From: Nonomuraea soli
GTDB lineage: Bacteria > Actinomycetota > Actinomycetes > Streptosporangiales > Streptosporangiaceae
Assembly: GCF_013761175.1 (NCBI RefSeq)
Contig: NZ_JACDUR010000005.1
Span: 220,970 to 284,969 of the forward strand
Length of the DNA stretch: 64,000 bases
Direction of reading: 5' to 3'
Below the pieces are notes generated by a model. It was not told the DNA's origin. It made no database searches and saw only the letters and a program-made list of their open reading frames with translations. The translations under genes and the position numbers were made by a program. This document shows, one piece after another, positions 8,368-15,999 of this stretch (the stretch's first letter is position 1; each line of letters starts with the position of its first letter).

Positions 8368-9311
8368 GGAACGTCGCCGGGCTTGTCGACGATGCCGGTG
8401 GCGAGCTTCGTGACGGAGAAGACCGAGCCCTTCCTGAAGGCGACCTCTCCCCCGATCGAGTAGTCCTGCAGGTAGACCGTCTGGTCGGCAAGGACGCGGT
8501 AGGTGGCCGGGTCGAAGATGCGATAGCGGCGGGAGACCGCGGGATCGTAGCCCGCCTCGGGGCGGTACATGCCCAGCCCCGCCCGGCCCGCCGCGTCGGC
8601 GACCCCCTGCTCGATGGTCACGCCGGGAATCCTGGCCAGCGCGCGGAAGATCGCCGCCTCCAGCTTGGGCGGCATGATCGCCTGCTGGTCGAGGTAGACA
8701 CCCAGGACCCGGTAGGCGCGGTCGGCCGGGTCCTCCTCTCCCTTGGAGCCCTCCTCCTTGGGCAGGTCGATCCAGTGCCGGTCACCGGTGACGTGACGGA
8801 TCAGGTCGTCCGGGTCGGTGGGCAGCGCGTTCAGCTTGCGCCAGTAGCCCTGGGGCGGCAGGTCGTCGTCGCCGGGGTCCGGGGGCACATCGACCACGCG
8901 GACGGTCCCGTCCGGGCGCCGCGAGGCGGTCTGCCTGCCGTCGTAGCGGATCCACGACTCCTGCTCCCTGCGCTCCCCCGTCGACGGCTGGACGACGAGG
9001 GACCTGGTGTACTGCCACTGGCCGGCTCGCGGCTCGGAGGGCGCCGCCCGCCTCTCCACGGTCCTGGCCGCCTGCTCCAGCGCGCTCTCCGCGTTCAGCA
9101 GCACCGTGCGCTGAGCGGGCTGCGTGACCTGGGGCCGCTCGGCCGTCGCCACGACGACGGCGGCCGCCGCCAGCGCCACGACGAGGACCGAGGGCATCAC
9201 CGGCCATCGCCGCCCTCGTCGCAGCGCCCGCTTGCGCAGCGCGCGCATCCTGTCGGCGTCGGGCTCCGGCACGCCGGCCCGCATCTCCCGCAGGAGCTTC
9301 AGGTCATCCAT
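8364..9311 (-). CDS. CU044_5270-family membrane protein, probable partner of the ECF sigma factor
   Basis: A 315-aa protein with a short basic cytoplasmic N-terminus, one membrane segment near residues 38-58 (PSVLVVALAAAAVVVA) and a large extracellular domain with GQWQYTR and RYRIFDPATYRVL. This layout matches the CU044_5270 family, commonly encoded after ECF sigma factors in actinomycetes; an anti-sigma role is inferred from that pairing. It overlaps the sigma gene by 8 bp, and its Shine-Dalgarno (AGGAGGAGG) lies inside the sigma gene. Its 3' end overlaps the convergent SARP gene by 4 bp. No HxxxCxxC zinc motif is present, so it would not be a zinc-type anti-sigma factor. Confidence 0.75.
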   Translation of the reverse strand: MDDLKLLREMRAGVPEPDADRMRALRKRALRRGRRWPVMPSVLVVALAAAAVVVATAERPQVTQPAQRTVLLNAESALEQAARTVERRAAPSEPRAGQWQYTRSLVVQPSTGERREQESWIRYDGRQTASRRPDGTVRVVDVPPDPGDDDLPPQGYWRKLNALPTDPDDLIRHVTGDRHWIDLPKEEGSKGEEDPADRAYRVLGVYLDQQAIMPPKLEAAIFRALARIPGVTIEQGVADAAGRAGLGMYRPEAGYDPAVSRRYRIFDPATYRVLADQTVYLQDYSIGGEVAFRKGSVFSVTKLATGIVDKPGDVP

Positions 9312-9918
9312 GGTCCTCCTCCTGCTCCGCGGTCGGGTCCACGCCGCCCAGCGCCTCTCGTGTCTTCTTCCTGGCCCGGTGCAGGCGCGAGCGGACGGTT
9401 CCGATCGGGACGCCCAGGGCCGCGGCGGTCTCCTCGTAGCTCAGGTCCGCCCAGGCGATGAGCAGCAGCACCTCACGGTCCTCAGGTGACAGCACCGCCA
9501 GCGCCCCCGCCAGATCGCGCTGTGCCGCCGAGGCCGTGACCCGCTCCTCCACCCTGTCGGTGTGGCTCTCGGCCACCTCGTCGACGCCCGTCCTGGCCAG
9601 CGCCAGGTAGAAGCGCACCTCCGTACGGCGGTGCCTGCCGATCAGGTTGGCCGCGATGCCGTACAGCCAGGGCCGGGCGTCGGGGTAGGTGACGTCGTAC
9701 TTCGCCCTGCGCCTGAAGGCGGCCAGGAACGTCTCGGCCACCACGTCGTCGGCCAGCTGGTCGCCCAGCCGCCTGGTCACGTAGCGGTGCAGCGCTGGAG
9801 CGTGCCTGTCGAACAGCGCCGCGAAGTGCGCGGGATCTCGCCTGGACCGCTGGATCAGCTCCGCGTCCGCCAGGCTCACATCGACGGTCAAGCCTCGGCT
9901 CCGTTCCTCGGGTGTCAT
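9304..9918 (-). CDS. ECF-type RNA polymerase sigma factor
   Basis: A 204-aa sigma-70 family protein. Region 2 is visible around residues 25-95 (FAALFDRHAPALHRYVTRRL, then AETFLAAFRRR and PWLYGIAANL) and region 4 around residues 135-185 (LSPEDREVLLLIAWADLSYEETAAALGVPIGTVRSRLHRAR). It should direct RNA polymerase to a small regulon in response to an envelope or surface signal passed by the downstream membrane protein. It is divergent from a GNAT gene with about 50 bp between, so one promoter region may serve both. The ATG at 9918 has only a weak ribosome-binding site and a slightly later start is possible. Confidence 0.9.
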   Translation of the reverse strand: MTPEERSRGLTVDVSLADAELIQRSRRDPAHFAALFDRHAPALHRYVTRRLGDQLADDVVAETFLAAFRRRAKYDVTYPDARPWLYGIAANLIGRHRRTEVRFYLALARTGVDEVAESHTDRVEERVTASAAQRDLAGALAVLSPEDREVLLLIAWADLSYEETAAALGVPIGTVRSRLHRARKKTREALGGVDPTAEQEEDHG

Positions 9919-9975
9919 CCTCTTTCACCCGAAGGCGGGAATCGAGTTCTCGGTCCGTGCGGTAGAACTGTGCCG

Positions 9976-10479
9976 GTGACCGACTTGCGGGCTTTCGAGC
10001 CGACCGACGCTCCCCTTGTGGCCTCCTGGATCGACAGCGAGGAGTCCCTGGTCGTGTGGTCGGGCAAGGCCGCGTTCACCTGGCCGTTCGATCCGCGCCA
10101 GCTCGTCGCCTTCCATGCCGCCGACCCCACCCGCCGGCCGTACACCGCCGTGGACCGGGGCGGCGCCCCGGTCGGCCATCTGATGCTGCGCTCCACGGGA
10201 GGGGCGGTACGGCTCGGCATGGTGCTCGTGTCGCCGGGCGCGCGCGGGCACGGGCACGGCGAGGCCATGATCGTGGCCGGGCTGGCCGAGGCGTTCGCGT
10301 CGCCGGAGGCCGACAGCGTGGAGCTCGGGGTCTACGCCCACAACGCCCGCGCGATGCGGCTGTACGAGCGGCTGGGTTTCCGCCCGGAGCGGGTGGACGA
10401 GCGGTCGGTGTCGGTCGCCGGGCAGTGGTGGGACTCGGTCACCATGAGGCTGACGCGCCAGGAGTGGCTGGAGTCGTGA
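9976..10479 (+). CDS. GNAT-family N-acetyltransferase
   Basis: A protein of about 167 aa with the GNAT acetyl-CoA-binding core: VLVSPGARGHGHGEAMI corresponds to motif A (Q/RxxGxG/A), followed by ELGVYAHNARAMRLYERLGF, typical of ribosomal-protein and small-molecule acetyltransferases. Two in-frame GTG codons (9970 and 9976) are possible starts and neither has a clear Shine-Dalgarno. It is divergent from the ECF sigma factor. The acyl acceptor cannot be predicted. Confidence 0.8.
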   Translation: MTDLRAFEPTDAPLVASWIDSEESLVVWSGKAAFTWPFDPRQLVAFHAADPTRRPYTAVDRGGAPVGHLMLRSTGGAVRLGMVLVSPGARGHGHGEAMIVAGLAEAFASPEADSVELGVYAHNARAMRLYERLGFRPERVDERSVSVAGQWWDSVTMRLTRQEWLES

Positions 10480-10534
10480 GGGAGGCGGAAAGGGGAACAC
10501 CACACCTTTCCACTCTCAACGTATAGCGCAGCGG

Positions 10535-10554
10535 GGGGCTTGCGGCAAGACCCC
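10535..10554 (+). promoter_or_regulatory. rifamycin-associated element (RAE)
   Basis: GGGGCTTGCGGCAAGACCCC contains an inverted repeat and differs by one base from the published 19-bp RAE, GGGGCTTGCGGCAAGGCCC. RAE motifs precede rifampicin-responsive genes such as rgt, rph, rox and helR in actinomycetes. It is 124 bp upstream of the helR start. Confidence 0.88.
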
Positions 10555-10677
10555 GGTCATGCCGCACAATCGACCACCGAGCCCACAACCTGCGAAAACG
10601 GGGGACGCAGGTGCGGCCGTGCCCGATCGGCACGCGCGCCGCGCCCCCTGACGCGACCCAGATCGGAGCATCACCTG

Positions 10678-12813
10678 TTGACCATCAGCGCGTTTGATCT
10701 TCCCGCCCGCCTGTCCCAGAAGGCCGACCCGGCCCTCATCGCCGCTGACGAGCAGCACTTCGCGGCCATCGCGCGGAGCCTCGAGGAATCGATCGCCGAG
10801 CTGGAGGCCCGGCTCGACGCCGAGCGCAAGGCTCCTGGTGGCAAGGGCCGCCAGGCGCTGGACCGCGACCTGGAGATCCACCGGCTGACCGCACGCCTGC
10901 GCGCCCTGCGGCGCTTCGGCCTGGACCTGTGCCTGGGCCGCATCGTCTCCGCCGACGACCCCGAGCCCGTCTACATCGGACGGCTCGGCCTCACCGACAC
11001 CACCGGCCGCCGGTTGCTGGTCGACTGGCGCTCGCCGGCCGCCGAGCCGTTCTTCGGCGCGACCCACGGCAATCCGATGGGCCTGACCAGCCGCCGCCGC
11101 TACCGGTGGACCCGCGGCCTGATCAGCGACTACTGGGACGAGGTGTTCACCGCCGACGGCTTCGAGGGCCATGCCGCGCTCGACGACCAGTCGGCCTTCA
11201 TCGCCAGCCTGGGCGCCAACCGTTCGCCCCGGATGCGTGACGTGCTCGGCACCATCCAGGCCGACCAGGACGCCGTCATCCGCGCGGGATCGAGCGGCGC
11301 CCTCGTCGTCGACGGCGGTCCTGGGACCGGCAAGACCGTCGTCGCGCTGCACCGCAGCGCCTACCTGCTCTATTCGGAGCCCCGGCTCGGCCACCACGGC
11401 GGCGTGCTGTTCGTCGGCCCGCACCAGCCGTACCTGGCCTACGTGGCCGACGTCCTGCCCAGCCTGGGCGAGGACGGCGTGCGGACCTGCACGCTGCGCG
11501 ACCTGGTGCCCGAGGGCGCGAAGGCGGTGCCCGAGCCCGATCCGGAGGTGGCGGCGCTGAAGTCGTCGGCCGGCATGGTCAGGGCGATCGAACCTGCCGT
11601 GCGGTTCTACGAGAACCCGCCCACCAAGGGCATGACGGTCACCACCCCCTGGGAGGACGTCCGGCTGAGCGTGGAGGACTGGGCCGAGGCGTTCGACGCG
11701 CCGGAGCCCGGCACCCCGCACAACGACGCCCGCGACCAGATCTGGGAGGCGCTCGTCACGATCCTCATGGACAAGCACGAGGGCGACGTCTCGGCCGAGC
11801 TGTTGCGCAAGTCGCTGCTGCGTGACCGCGAGCTGGTGACGGCCTTCAACCGGGCCTGGCCGGTGATCGAGGCGACCGACCTCGTCGGCGACCTGTGGAC
11901 CGTCCCCGCCTACCTGCGGATGTGCGCTCCGTGGCTGAGCGTCGAGGAGATCCGCAGGCTGCAGCGCGCCGACGCCCAGGCCTGGACGGTCTCCGACCTG
12001 CCGCTGCTCGACGCGGCCAGGCAGCGGCTCGGCGACCCCGAGACCTCGCGCCGCAAGCGCAGGCAGGAGGCCGCGCTGGCGACCCAGCGCGAGCGCATGG
12101 CCCAGGTCGTCGACAACCTCATCGAGGCCGACGACGACGGCGAAGGGCTGGTGACGCAGTTGCGCAGGGCCGACCTGCAGCGGAACCTGGTCGACGAGTC
12201 CGAGCTGCCCACCGCCGACCCCGACGTGCTCGCCGGGCCGTTCGCGCACATCGTCGTCGACGAGGCCCAGGAACTGACCGACGCGGAGTGGCAGATGCTC
12301 CTGCTGCGCTGCCCGTCGAGGAGCTTCACCATCGTCGGCGACCGCGCCCAGGCACGCCACGGCTTCACCGAGTCGTGGCAGGAGCGACTGGAGCGGGTCG
12401 GGATCGACCGGATGACGCTCGCCTCGCTGAGCGTCAACTACCGCACGCCGGAGGAGGTCATGGCCGAGGCCGAGCCGGTCATCAGGGCGGCGCTGCCCGA
12501 CGCCAACGTCCCGGCCTCGATCCGCAGCAGCGGCATTCCCGTCACCCGGGGTGCGGTGTCGGAGCTGGAGCCGATCCTCGGCTCGTGGCTCGCCGAACAC
12601 GCCGAAGGGGTGGCGTGCGTGATCGGCGATCCCTCGTTCGAGGAGACGGGCCGCGTCAGGTCGCTGACGCCCGAGCTGGCCAAGGGACTCGAGTTCGACC
12701 TGGTCGTCATCGTCGATCCCGAGTCGTTCGGCGACGGCGTCGAAGGAGCGGTCGACCGCTACGTCGCCATGACCCGGGCGACACGGCAGCTCGTCATCCT
12801 CACGAGCTCCTGA
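10678..12813 (+). CDS. helR: RNA polymerase recycling motor ATPase HelR (HelD-like, UvrD/Rep fold)
   Basis: A 711-aa HelD-type ATPase. HelD proteins remove stalled RNA polymerase from DNA; the HelR subclass also displaces rifamycins from the enzyme and gives tolerance (established for Streptomyces HelR). Visible are the N-terminal antiparallel helices (residues about 15-90) that enter the polymerase channels, Walker A GGPGTGKT near 212, the second RecA motif VVDEAQE near 527, VNYRTPEE, and VAMTRAT at the end. The frame is open farther upstream, but TTG 10678 has GGAG nine bases before it and gives the HelR-like N-terminus MTISAFDLPARLS, so I chose it. The RAE upstream predicts rifamycin induction. 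Confidence 0.92.
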   Translation: MTISAFDLPARLSQKADPALIAADEQHFAAIARSLEESIAELEARLDAERKAPGGKGRQALDRDLEIHRLTARLRALRRFGLDLCLGRIVSADDPEPVYIGRLGLTDTTGRRLLVDWRSPAAEPFFGATHGNPMGLTSRRRYRWTRGLISDYWDEVFTADGFEGHAALDDQSAFIASLGANRSPRMRDVLGTIQADQDAVIRAGSSGALVVDGGPGTGKTVVALHRSAYLLYSEPRLGHHGGVLFVGPHQPYLAYVADVLPSLGEDGVRTCTLRDLVPEGAKAVPEPDPEVAALKSSAGMVRAIEPAVRFYENPPTKGMTVTTPWEDVRLSVEDWAEAFDAPEPGTPHNDARDQIWEALVTILMDKHEGDVSAELLRKSLLRDRELVTAFNRAWPVIEATDLVGDLWTVPAYLRMCAPWLSVEEIRRLQRADAQAWTVSDLPLLDAARQRLGDPETSRRKRRQEAALATQRERMAQVVDNLIEADDDGEGLVTQLRRADLQRNLVDESELPTADPDVLAGPFAHIVVDEAQELTDAEWQMLLLRCPSRSFTIVGDRAQARHGFTESWQERLERVGIDRMTLASLSVNYRTPEEVMAEAEPVIRAALPDANVPASIRSSGIPVTRGAVSELEPILGSWLAEHAEGVACVIGDPSFEETGRVRSLTPELAKGLEFDLVVIVDPESFGDGVEGAVDRYVAMTRATRQLVILTSS

Positions 12814-12834
12814 TCACGCCCGGAGGGCGGGGCC

Positions 12835-13347
12835 TCAGCAGGTGACCTGGAAGCGGTCGCTCTTGACGGTGGTCCCGCCCTTGACGGTCAGGTCGATCCG
12901 GTACCAGCCGGGGTTGTCGACGACGCGGGTCTCCCAGGCGACGGTGCGCTTGGGACCGGAGAAGCCGGCGTGCTCGGCCAGGTGGGCGTGCCACTTCTTG
13001 GAGGTGGGGCTCCACCGCATCAGGCGCCAGCTGTAGAGCAGCGTCGAGGACGGGTCGGCGTTGACCGCGACGGTGGAGGCGGTCAGGTCGCTGCGGCACG
13101 CGCCGGAGCGCAGCACGCTGACGGCGATGGAGCCGGGGGCGCTGGTCTCGGAGGTCACCGGCGTGGCGACCGGGGTGGCGACCTCGGCGGTCTGCGAGGC
13201 CAGGGAGAGGGTCTGGGTGGGCGCCGAGCTGGCGGTGTCGTAGGCCGAGAAGCCGACGTATGCTCCGGTGAAGACCAGCGCGGTGACGAACAGCTTGGCG
13301 GTGTGGGCTGTGCCGGTGGCCAGAACCGCTGCGCTTCTCGAAGTCAT
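12835..13347 (-). CDS. secreted/membrane-anchored protein with Ig-like Cys domain
   Basis: A protein of about 170 aa with an N-terminal hydrophobic segment (near residues 12-30), a Thr/Ser/Val-rich linker, and a C-terminal domain of about 95 residues beginning GACRSDLTASTVAV and ending RFQVTC. The Cys pair and the strand pattern (central YSWR, near-terminal YRIDLTV) resemble the extracellular domain of the pseudokinase-like protein at 45492-46814. Function unknown. ATG 13347 is preferred because GGAAAGG lies eight bases upstream; a GTG at 13356 is in frame. It is convergent with helR. Confidence 0.7.
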   Translation of the reverse strand: MTSRSAAVLATGTAHTAKLFVTALVFTGAYVGFSAYDTASSAPTQTLSLASQTAEVATPVATPVTSETSAPGSIAVSVLRSGACRSDLTASTVAVNADPSSTLLYSWRLMRWSPTSKKWHAHLAEHAGFSGPKRTVAWETRVVDNPGWYRIDLTVKGGTTVKSDRFQVTC

Positions 13348-13467
13348 GATCAACACCCTTTCCTTCTCTCCTACAGGTGTAAGGGAAGGCGATTGACCCC
13401 GGCTTGACCCCAGCTTGCAAGCCGCTGAGGTGGGGTGGCCGATGTGGCACCGGCCACGGCGATAAAA

Positions 13468-13486
13468 TAAGGTAAGGCTGACCTAA
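13468..13486. promoter_or_regulatory. iron box upstream of DedA-like gene
   Basis: TAAGGTAAGGCTGACCTAA matches the IdeR/DmdR operator. It lies 27 bp upstream of ATG 13514 in the 160-bp gap between two divergent genes, so it probably controls the DedA-like gene and perhaps the secreted protein. Confidence 0.82.
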
Positions 13487-13513
13487 CGCGTGATCAAGGG
13501 GTGGGAAAACTCG

Positions 13514-14020
13514 ATGCCGATACGTATCGCCATCCCTGATCCGACCGCGGCCTCCTGGCTCGGCCTTCCGCTGTGGCTGTGGGTGACGCTCGGCGCGATC
13601 GCCCTCTTCGGCGCCTTCCAGGCCTACTACTGGATCGGCTACAAGCTGGGCGAGAAGCTCTACGACTCCCGCTTCGGGCGACGCCTGCCACGGGAGCAGA
13701 TCCAGCGGGTCGAGCGTGTGGTGGAGAAGTGGGGAGCCCTGGCCGTCTACGGGTGTTTCTGGGTGCCCGTGCTGCGCCACACCCTCCCCTGGGTGGCGGG
13801 CGTGCTGCGGGTCTCCTACCCCTGGTACGTGGTGGCCAGCGCGCTGGGCTGCCTGACGTGGGTGCCGGTCACCTCCTTCGCCCTCTACAGCGTGATCTGG
13901 GGCTGGCTGAAGATCGCCGCCGGCTCGCCGTTGATCGCGGGACTGATCCTGCTGGCGGCCGTGGCCGCGTTCGTCCTGTGGCGCAGGCACCGCAACGCGA
14001 AGAAGGCCCTCGCCGCCTGA
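13514..14020 (+). CDS. DedA/SNARE-associated-family membrane protein, iron-box controlled
   Basis: A 168-aa polytopic protein with about four hydrophobic stretches. The segments AYYWIGYKLGEKL, FGRRLPREQIQRVERVVEKWG and RHTLPWVAGVLRVSYPWYVVAS match DedA-family features, including the Arg-x3-Pro-x3-G membrane motif. DedA proteins support membrane homeostasis and some are undecaprenyl-phosphate or phospholipid transporters. ATG 13514 (GGTGGGA seven bases upstream) is preferred over GTG 13490, which nearly abuts the iron box. The gene is shorter than classic DedA (about 200 aa). Control by iron is unusual for the family. Confidence 0.78.
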   Translation: MPIRIAIPDPTAASWLGLPLWLWVTLGAIALFGAFQAYYWIGYKLGEKLYDSRFGRRLPREQIQRVERVVEKWGALAVYGCFWVPVLRHTLPWVAGVLRVSYPWYVVASALGCLTWVPVTSFALYSVIWGWLKIAAGSPLIAGLILLAAVAAFVLWRRHRNAKKALAA

Positions 14021-14042
14021 CGAGAGCCTTCCGAGTTCAGGA

Positions 14043-14234
14043 TCAGACGGCCGCGAGCGTCTCGTCGACGACGGTCGCCTCCGCCGCGTGCTTGCGCACG
14101 GACTCGACACCGTTCACGCAGGCCGCCTTCGTGGTGTAGGCCTCGCTGACCGCGATCGTCTGCCCGTTGGCCGCGACGAGCTTGAAGCGGAACTCTCCCC
14201 GCTTGTCCTTGCTGATGATGAACTTCCCAGCCAT
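14043..14234 (-). CDS. DUF1508/YegP-family small protein
   Basis: A 63-aa protein with the YegP fold signature: GKFIISKDKRGEFRFKLVAANGQTIAVSEAY, a two-strand-helix unit, followed by a helix holding ACVNGVESVRKHA. The family is widespread and its role is unclear. ATG 14234 has GGGGGAG six bases upstream, which settles it over an in-frame start 36 bases earlier. It is convergent with the DedA-like gene. Confidence 0.85.
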   Translation of the reverse strand: MAGKFIISKDKRGEFRFKLVAANGQTIAVSEAYTTKAACVNGVESVRKHAAEATVVDETLAAV

Positions 14235-14319
14235 GATGATCTCCCCCGTTTTACGGCCGATAACGATCATTTACCCAGGTCACGGCCGCGTTTCCCCGAA
14301 ATGGGGTCAAGTTCCTGTC

Positions 14320-15138
14320 ATGCTGCTGGCCATGCGCATCGGGGGTACTTTCGGCTCGGCCGTGCTGATCATGACCATGTTGTCCACGGCGCCGGCGACG
14401 GCGGCGACGCAACCGGAGGTGGCCGCCAGGGCGGCCTACGTCGTCGACTCCGCCAGGACCGTCCACTACTCCAAGCGGGCCACCAGACGGGCGCCCGTCG
14501 CCAGCCTCGTGAAGATCATGACCGCCTACGTGGTCCTGCGCGAGGCGAGGCTCAGCGACGTCGTCACGATCAAGAAGGCCGACGTACGGCACGCGATCGT
14601 CAACGGCGCCACCAGCGCCTCCCTGGTCAAGGGCGAACGCCGCACGGTCGAGGACCTGCTCCACGGCCTCATGCTGCCCTCGGGCGCCGACGCCTCCAAC
14701 GCCCTGGCCCGCGCCTACGGCCCCGGCAGGAGCGCCTTCGTCGCCAAGATGAACGCCGCCGCCAAACGCCTGGGCATGGCCGACACGTTCTACACCAACG
14801 CCGACGGCCTGCCGTCGCGCGCCTACTCCACCGCAGCCGACCAGGCCACCCTGACCATGGCCGCGCTGGCGAACCCGACGTTCCGCGCGATCGTGTCGCG
14901 GCGCACGTACAAGATCCCCGGGCACACCTGGCGCAACAGCAACCTGCTGCTGGGCTCGGAGGGGGTGATCGGGGTGAAGACCGGGTTCACCACCGCCGCG
15001 GGCTTCTGCCTGGCCTTCGCCGCCGACCGGGGCGGGCGGCGCATCGTGGGGGTGCTCCTGGGCGACCAGGACCAGCGCCGCTTCCGCACCGCCGGGGAAC
15101 TGCTCGACTACGCCGAGAGCCGGATCACCGGCTCCTAG
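14320..15138 (+). CDS. D-alanyl-D-alanine carboxypeptidase (S11 family), exported
   Basis: A 272-aa exported penicillin-binding protein that trims the terminal D-Ala of peptidoglycan stem peptides. A signal peptide ends near residue 29 (APATAA). The nucleophile motif is SLVK at 62-65 and KTG at 221-223. The second motif reads SGA at 121-123 instead of the usual SxN, so the catalytic Asn is missing at that place; an Asn four residues later is not equivalent. Streptomyces K15 transpeptidase also departs here (SGC), so the enzyme may still be active. ATG 14332 is another possible start. Confidence 0.87.
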   Translation: MLLAMRIGGTFGSAVLIMTMLSTAPATAATQPEVAARAAYVVDSARTVHYSKRATRRAPVASLVKIMTAYVVLREARLSDVVTIKKADVRHAIVNGATSASLVKGERRTVEDLLHGLMLPSGADASNALARAYGPGRSAFVAKMNAAAKRLGMADTFYTNADGLPSRAYSTAADQATLTMAALANPTFRAIVSRRTYKIPGHTWRNSNLLLGSEGVIGVKTGFTTAAGFCLAFAADRGGRRIVGVLLGDQDQRRFRTAGELLDYAESRITGS

Positions 15139-15148
15139 CGGCCCTCTC

Positions 15149-15214
15149 CACGCGTCGCCGTAGGCCACCAGCTCAGCGCGGCCTTCCTACGCGTCGCCGT
15201 AGGTCACGAGTTCG
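15149..15214. repeat. partial duplication of the 3' end of the rRNA methyltransferase gene
   Basis: Bases 15149-15174 and 15189-15214 are near-identical copies (ACGCGTCGCCGTAGG followed by similar sequence) spaced 40 bp apart. The right copy encodes the last residues of the TrmH-family protein (ELVTYGDA); the left copy lies beyond its stop and would encode ELVAYGDA. This looks like a short tandem duplication at the end of the gene. Confidence 0.6.
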
Positions 15215-15999
15215 TAGCAGGCGATGGCGGCCGCCGCGACCACGTTGAGCGAGTCGACCCCGCGCGCCATCGCGCCCGGGTCCATCTTGATGCGCACCGC
15301 GTGGTCGGCCTCGTGCAGCCACCGCGACGACAACCCGTGCCCCTCCGACCCGAGCAACAGCGCCGCCCGCTCCCCCAGCACCACCTCGCGCAGCGGGACC
15401 GCGTCGGCGGCGGGCGTGAGCGCCAGCGTCTGGAACCCCGCCGCCCGCAACAGCGCCAGGCCGTCGAACCAGTCGTCGAGCCTGGCGTACGGCACGGCGA
15501 ACACGGCGCCCATGGAGACCTTGACCGCGCGCCGGTAGAGCGGGTCGGCGCAGCGCGGCGACAACACCACGGCGTCGACCCCGAGCGCGGCGGCGCTGCG
15601 GAACAGGGCGCCCACGTTGGTGTGGTCGACGATGTCCTCCAGCACCACGACCCGCCGCGCCTTCTCTATCACCTCGGCCACGCTGGGCAGCTCCAGGCGC
15701 TCCATCGAGGCCAGCGCTCCCCTGTGCACCTGAAAGCCGGCGATGCCCGACATCACTTCGTCGGCGACCACGTAGACGGTGGCCTCCTCCGGCACATCGT
15801 CGAGCGTGCGCAGCCAGCGTTCCGTGGTCAGCACCGAGCGCACCGGGTGGCCGGCGGCGATCGCCCGCCTGATGACCTTCTCCCCCTCGGCGAGGAACAG
15901 CCCGCGCTCGGCCTCCAGGCTCTTGCGCAGCTCCACGTCGCGCAGCCCGGTGTAATCGGTCAGGCGCGGATCGCCGAGGTCGTCCACATACTCAAGCAC
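15187..15999 (-). CDS. TrmH/SpoU-family RNA 2'-O-ribose methyltransferase
   Basis: A 270-aa SPOUT methyltransferase that transfers methyl from SAM to a ribose 2'-OH of rRNA or tRNA. An N-terminal substrate-binding domain (FLAEGEKVIRRAI, then a beta-rich linker) is followed by the knotted domain with motif 1 DIVDHTNVGALFRSAAALG, motif 2 ALLLGSEGHGLS and motif 3 IKMDPGAMARGVDSLNVVAAAAI. In the third motif the usual Ile-Pro-Met appears as MDPGAMARGVDSLNV, still with Ser-Leu-Asn. The start overlaps the end of the DUF4184 gene by 8 bp, so they are coupled; GTG 15999 or nearby TTG/GTG codons could be used. The modified nucleotide is unknown. Confidence 0.88.
   Translation of the reverse strand: MLEYVDDLGDPRLTDYTGLRDVELRKSLEAERGLFLAEGEKVIRRAIAAGHPVRSVLTTERWLRTLDDVPEEATVYVVADEVMSGIAGFQVHRGALASMERLELPSVAEVIEKARRVVVLEDIVDHTNVGALFRSAAALGVDAVVLSPRCADPLYRRAVKVSMGAVFAVPYARLDDWFDGLALLRAAGFQTLALTPAADAVPLREVVLGERAALLLGSEGHGLSSRWLHEADHAVRIKMDPGAMARGVDSLNVVAAAAIACYELVTYGDA

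Noticed and set aside
10516..12600. Long minus-strand frame opposite helR
   Set aside because: Shadow of the helR codon bias; it would also run across the RAE region.
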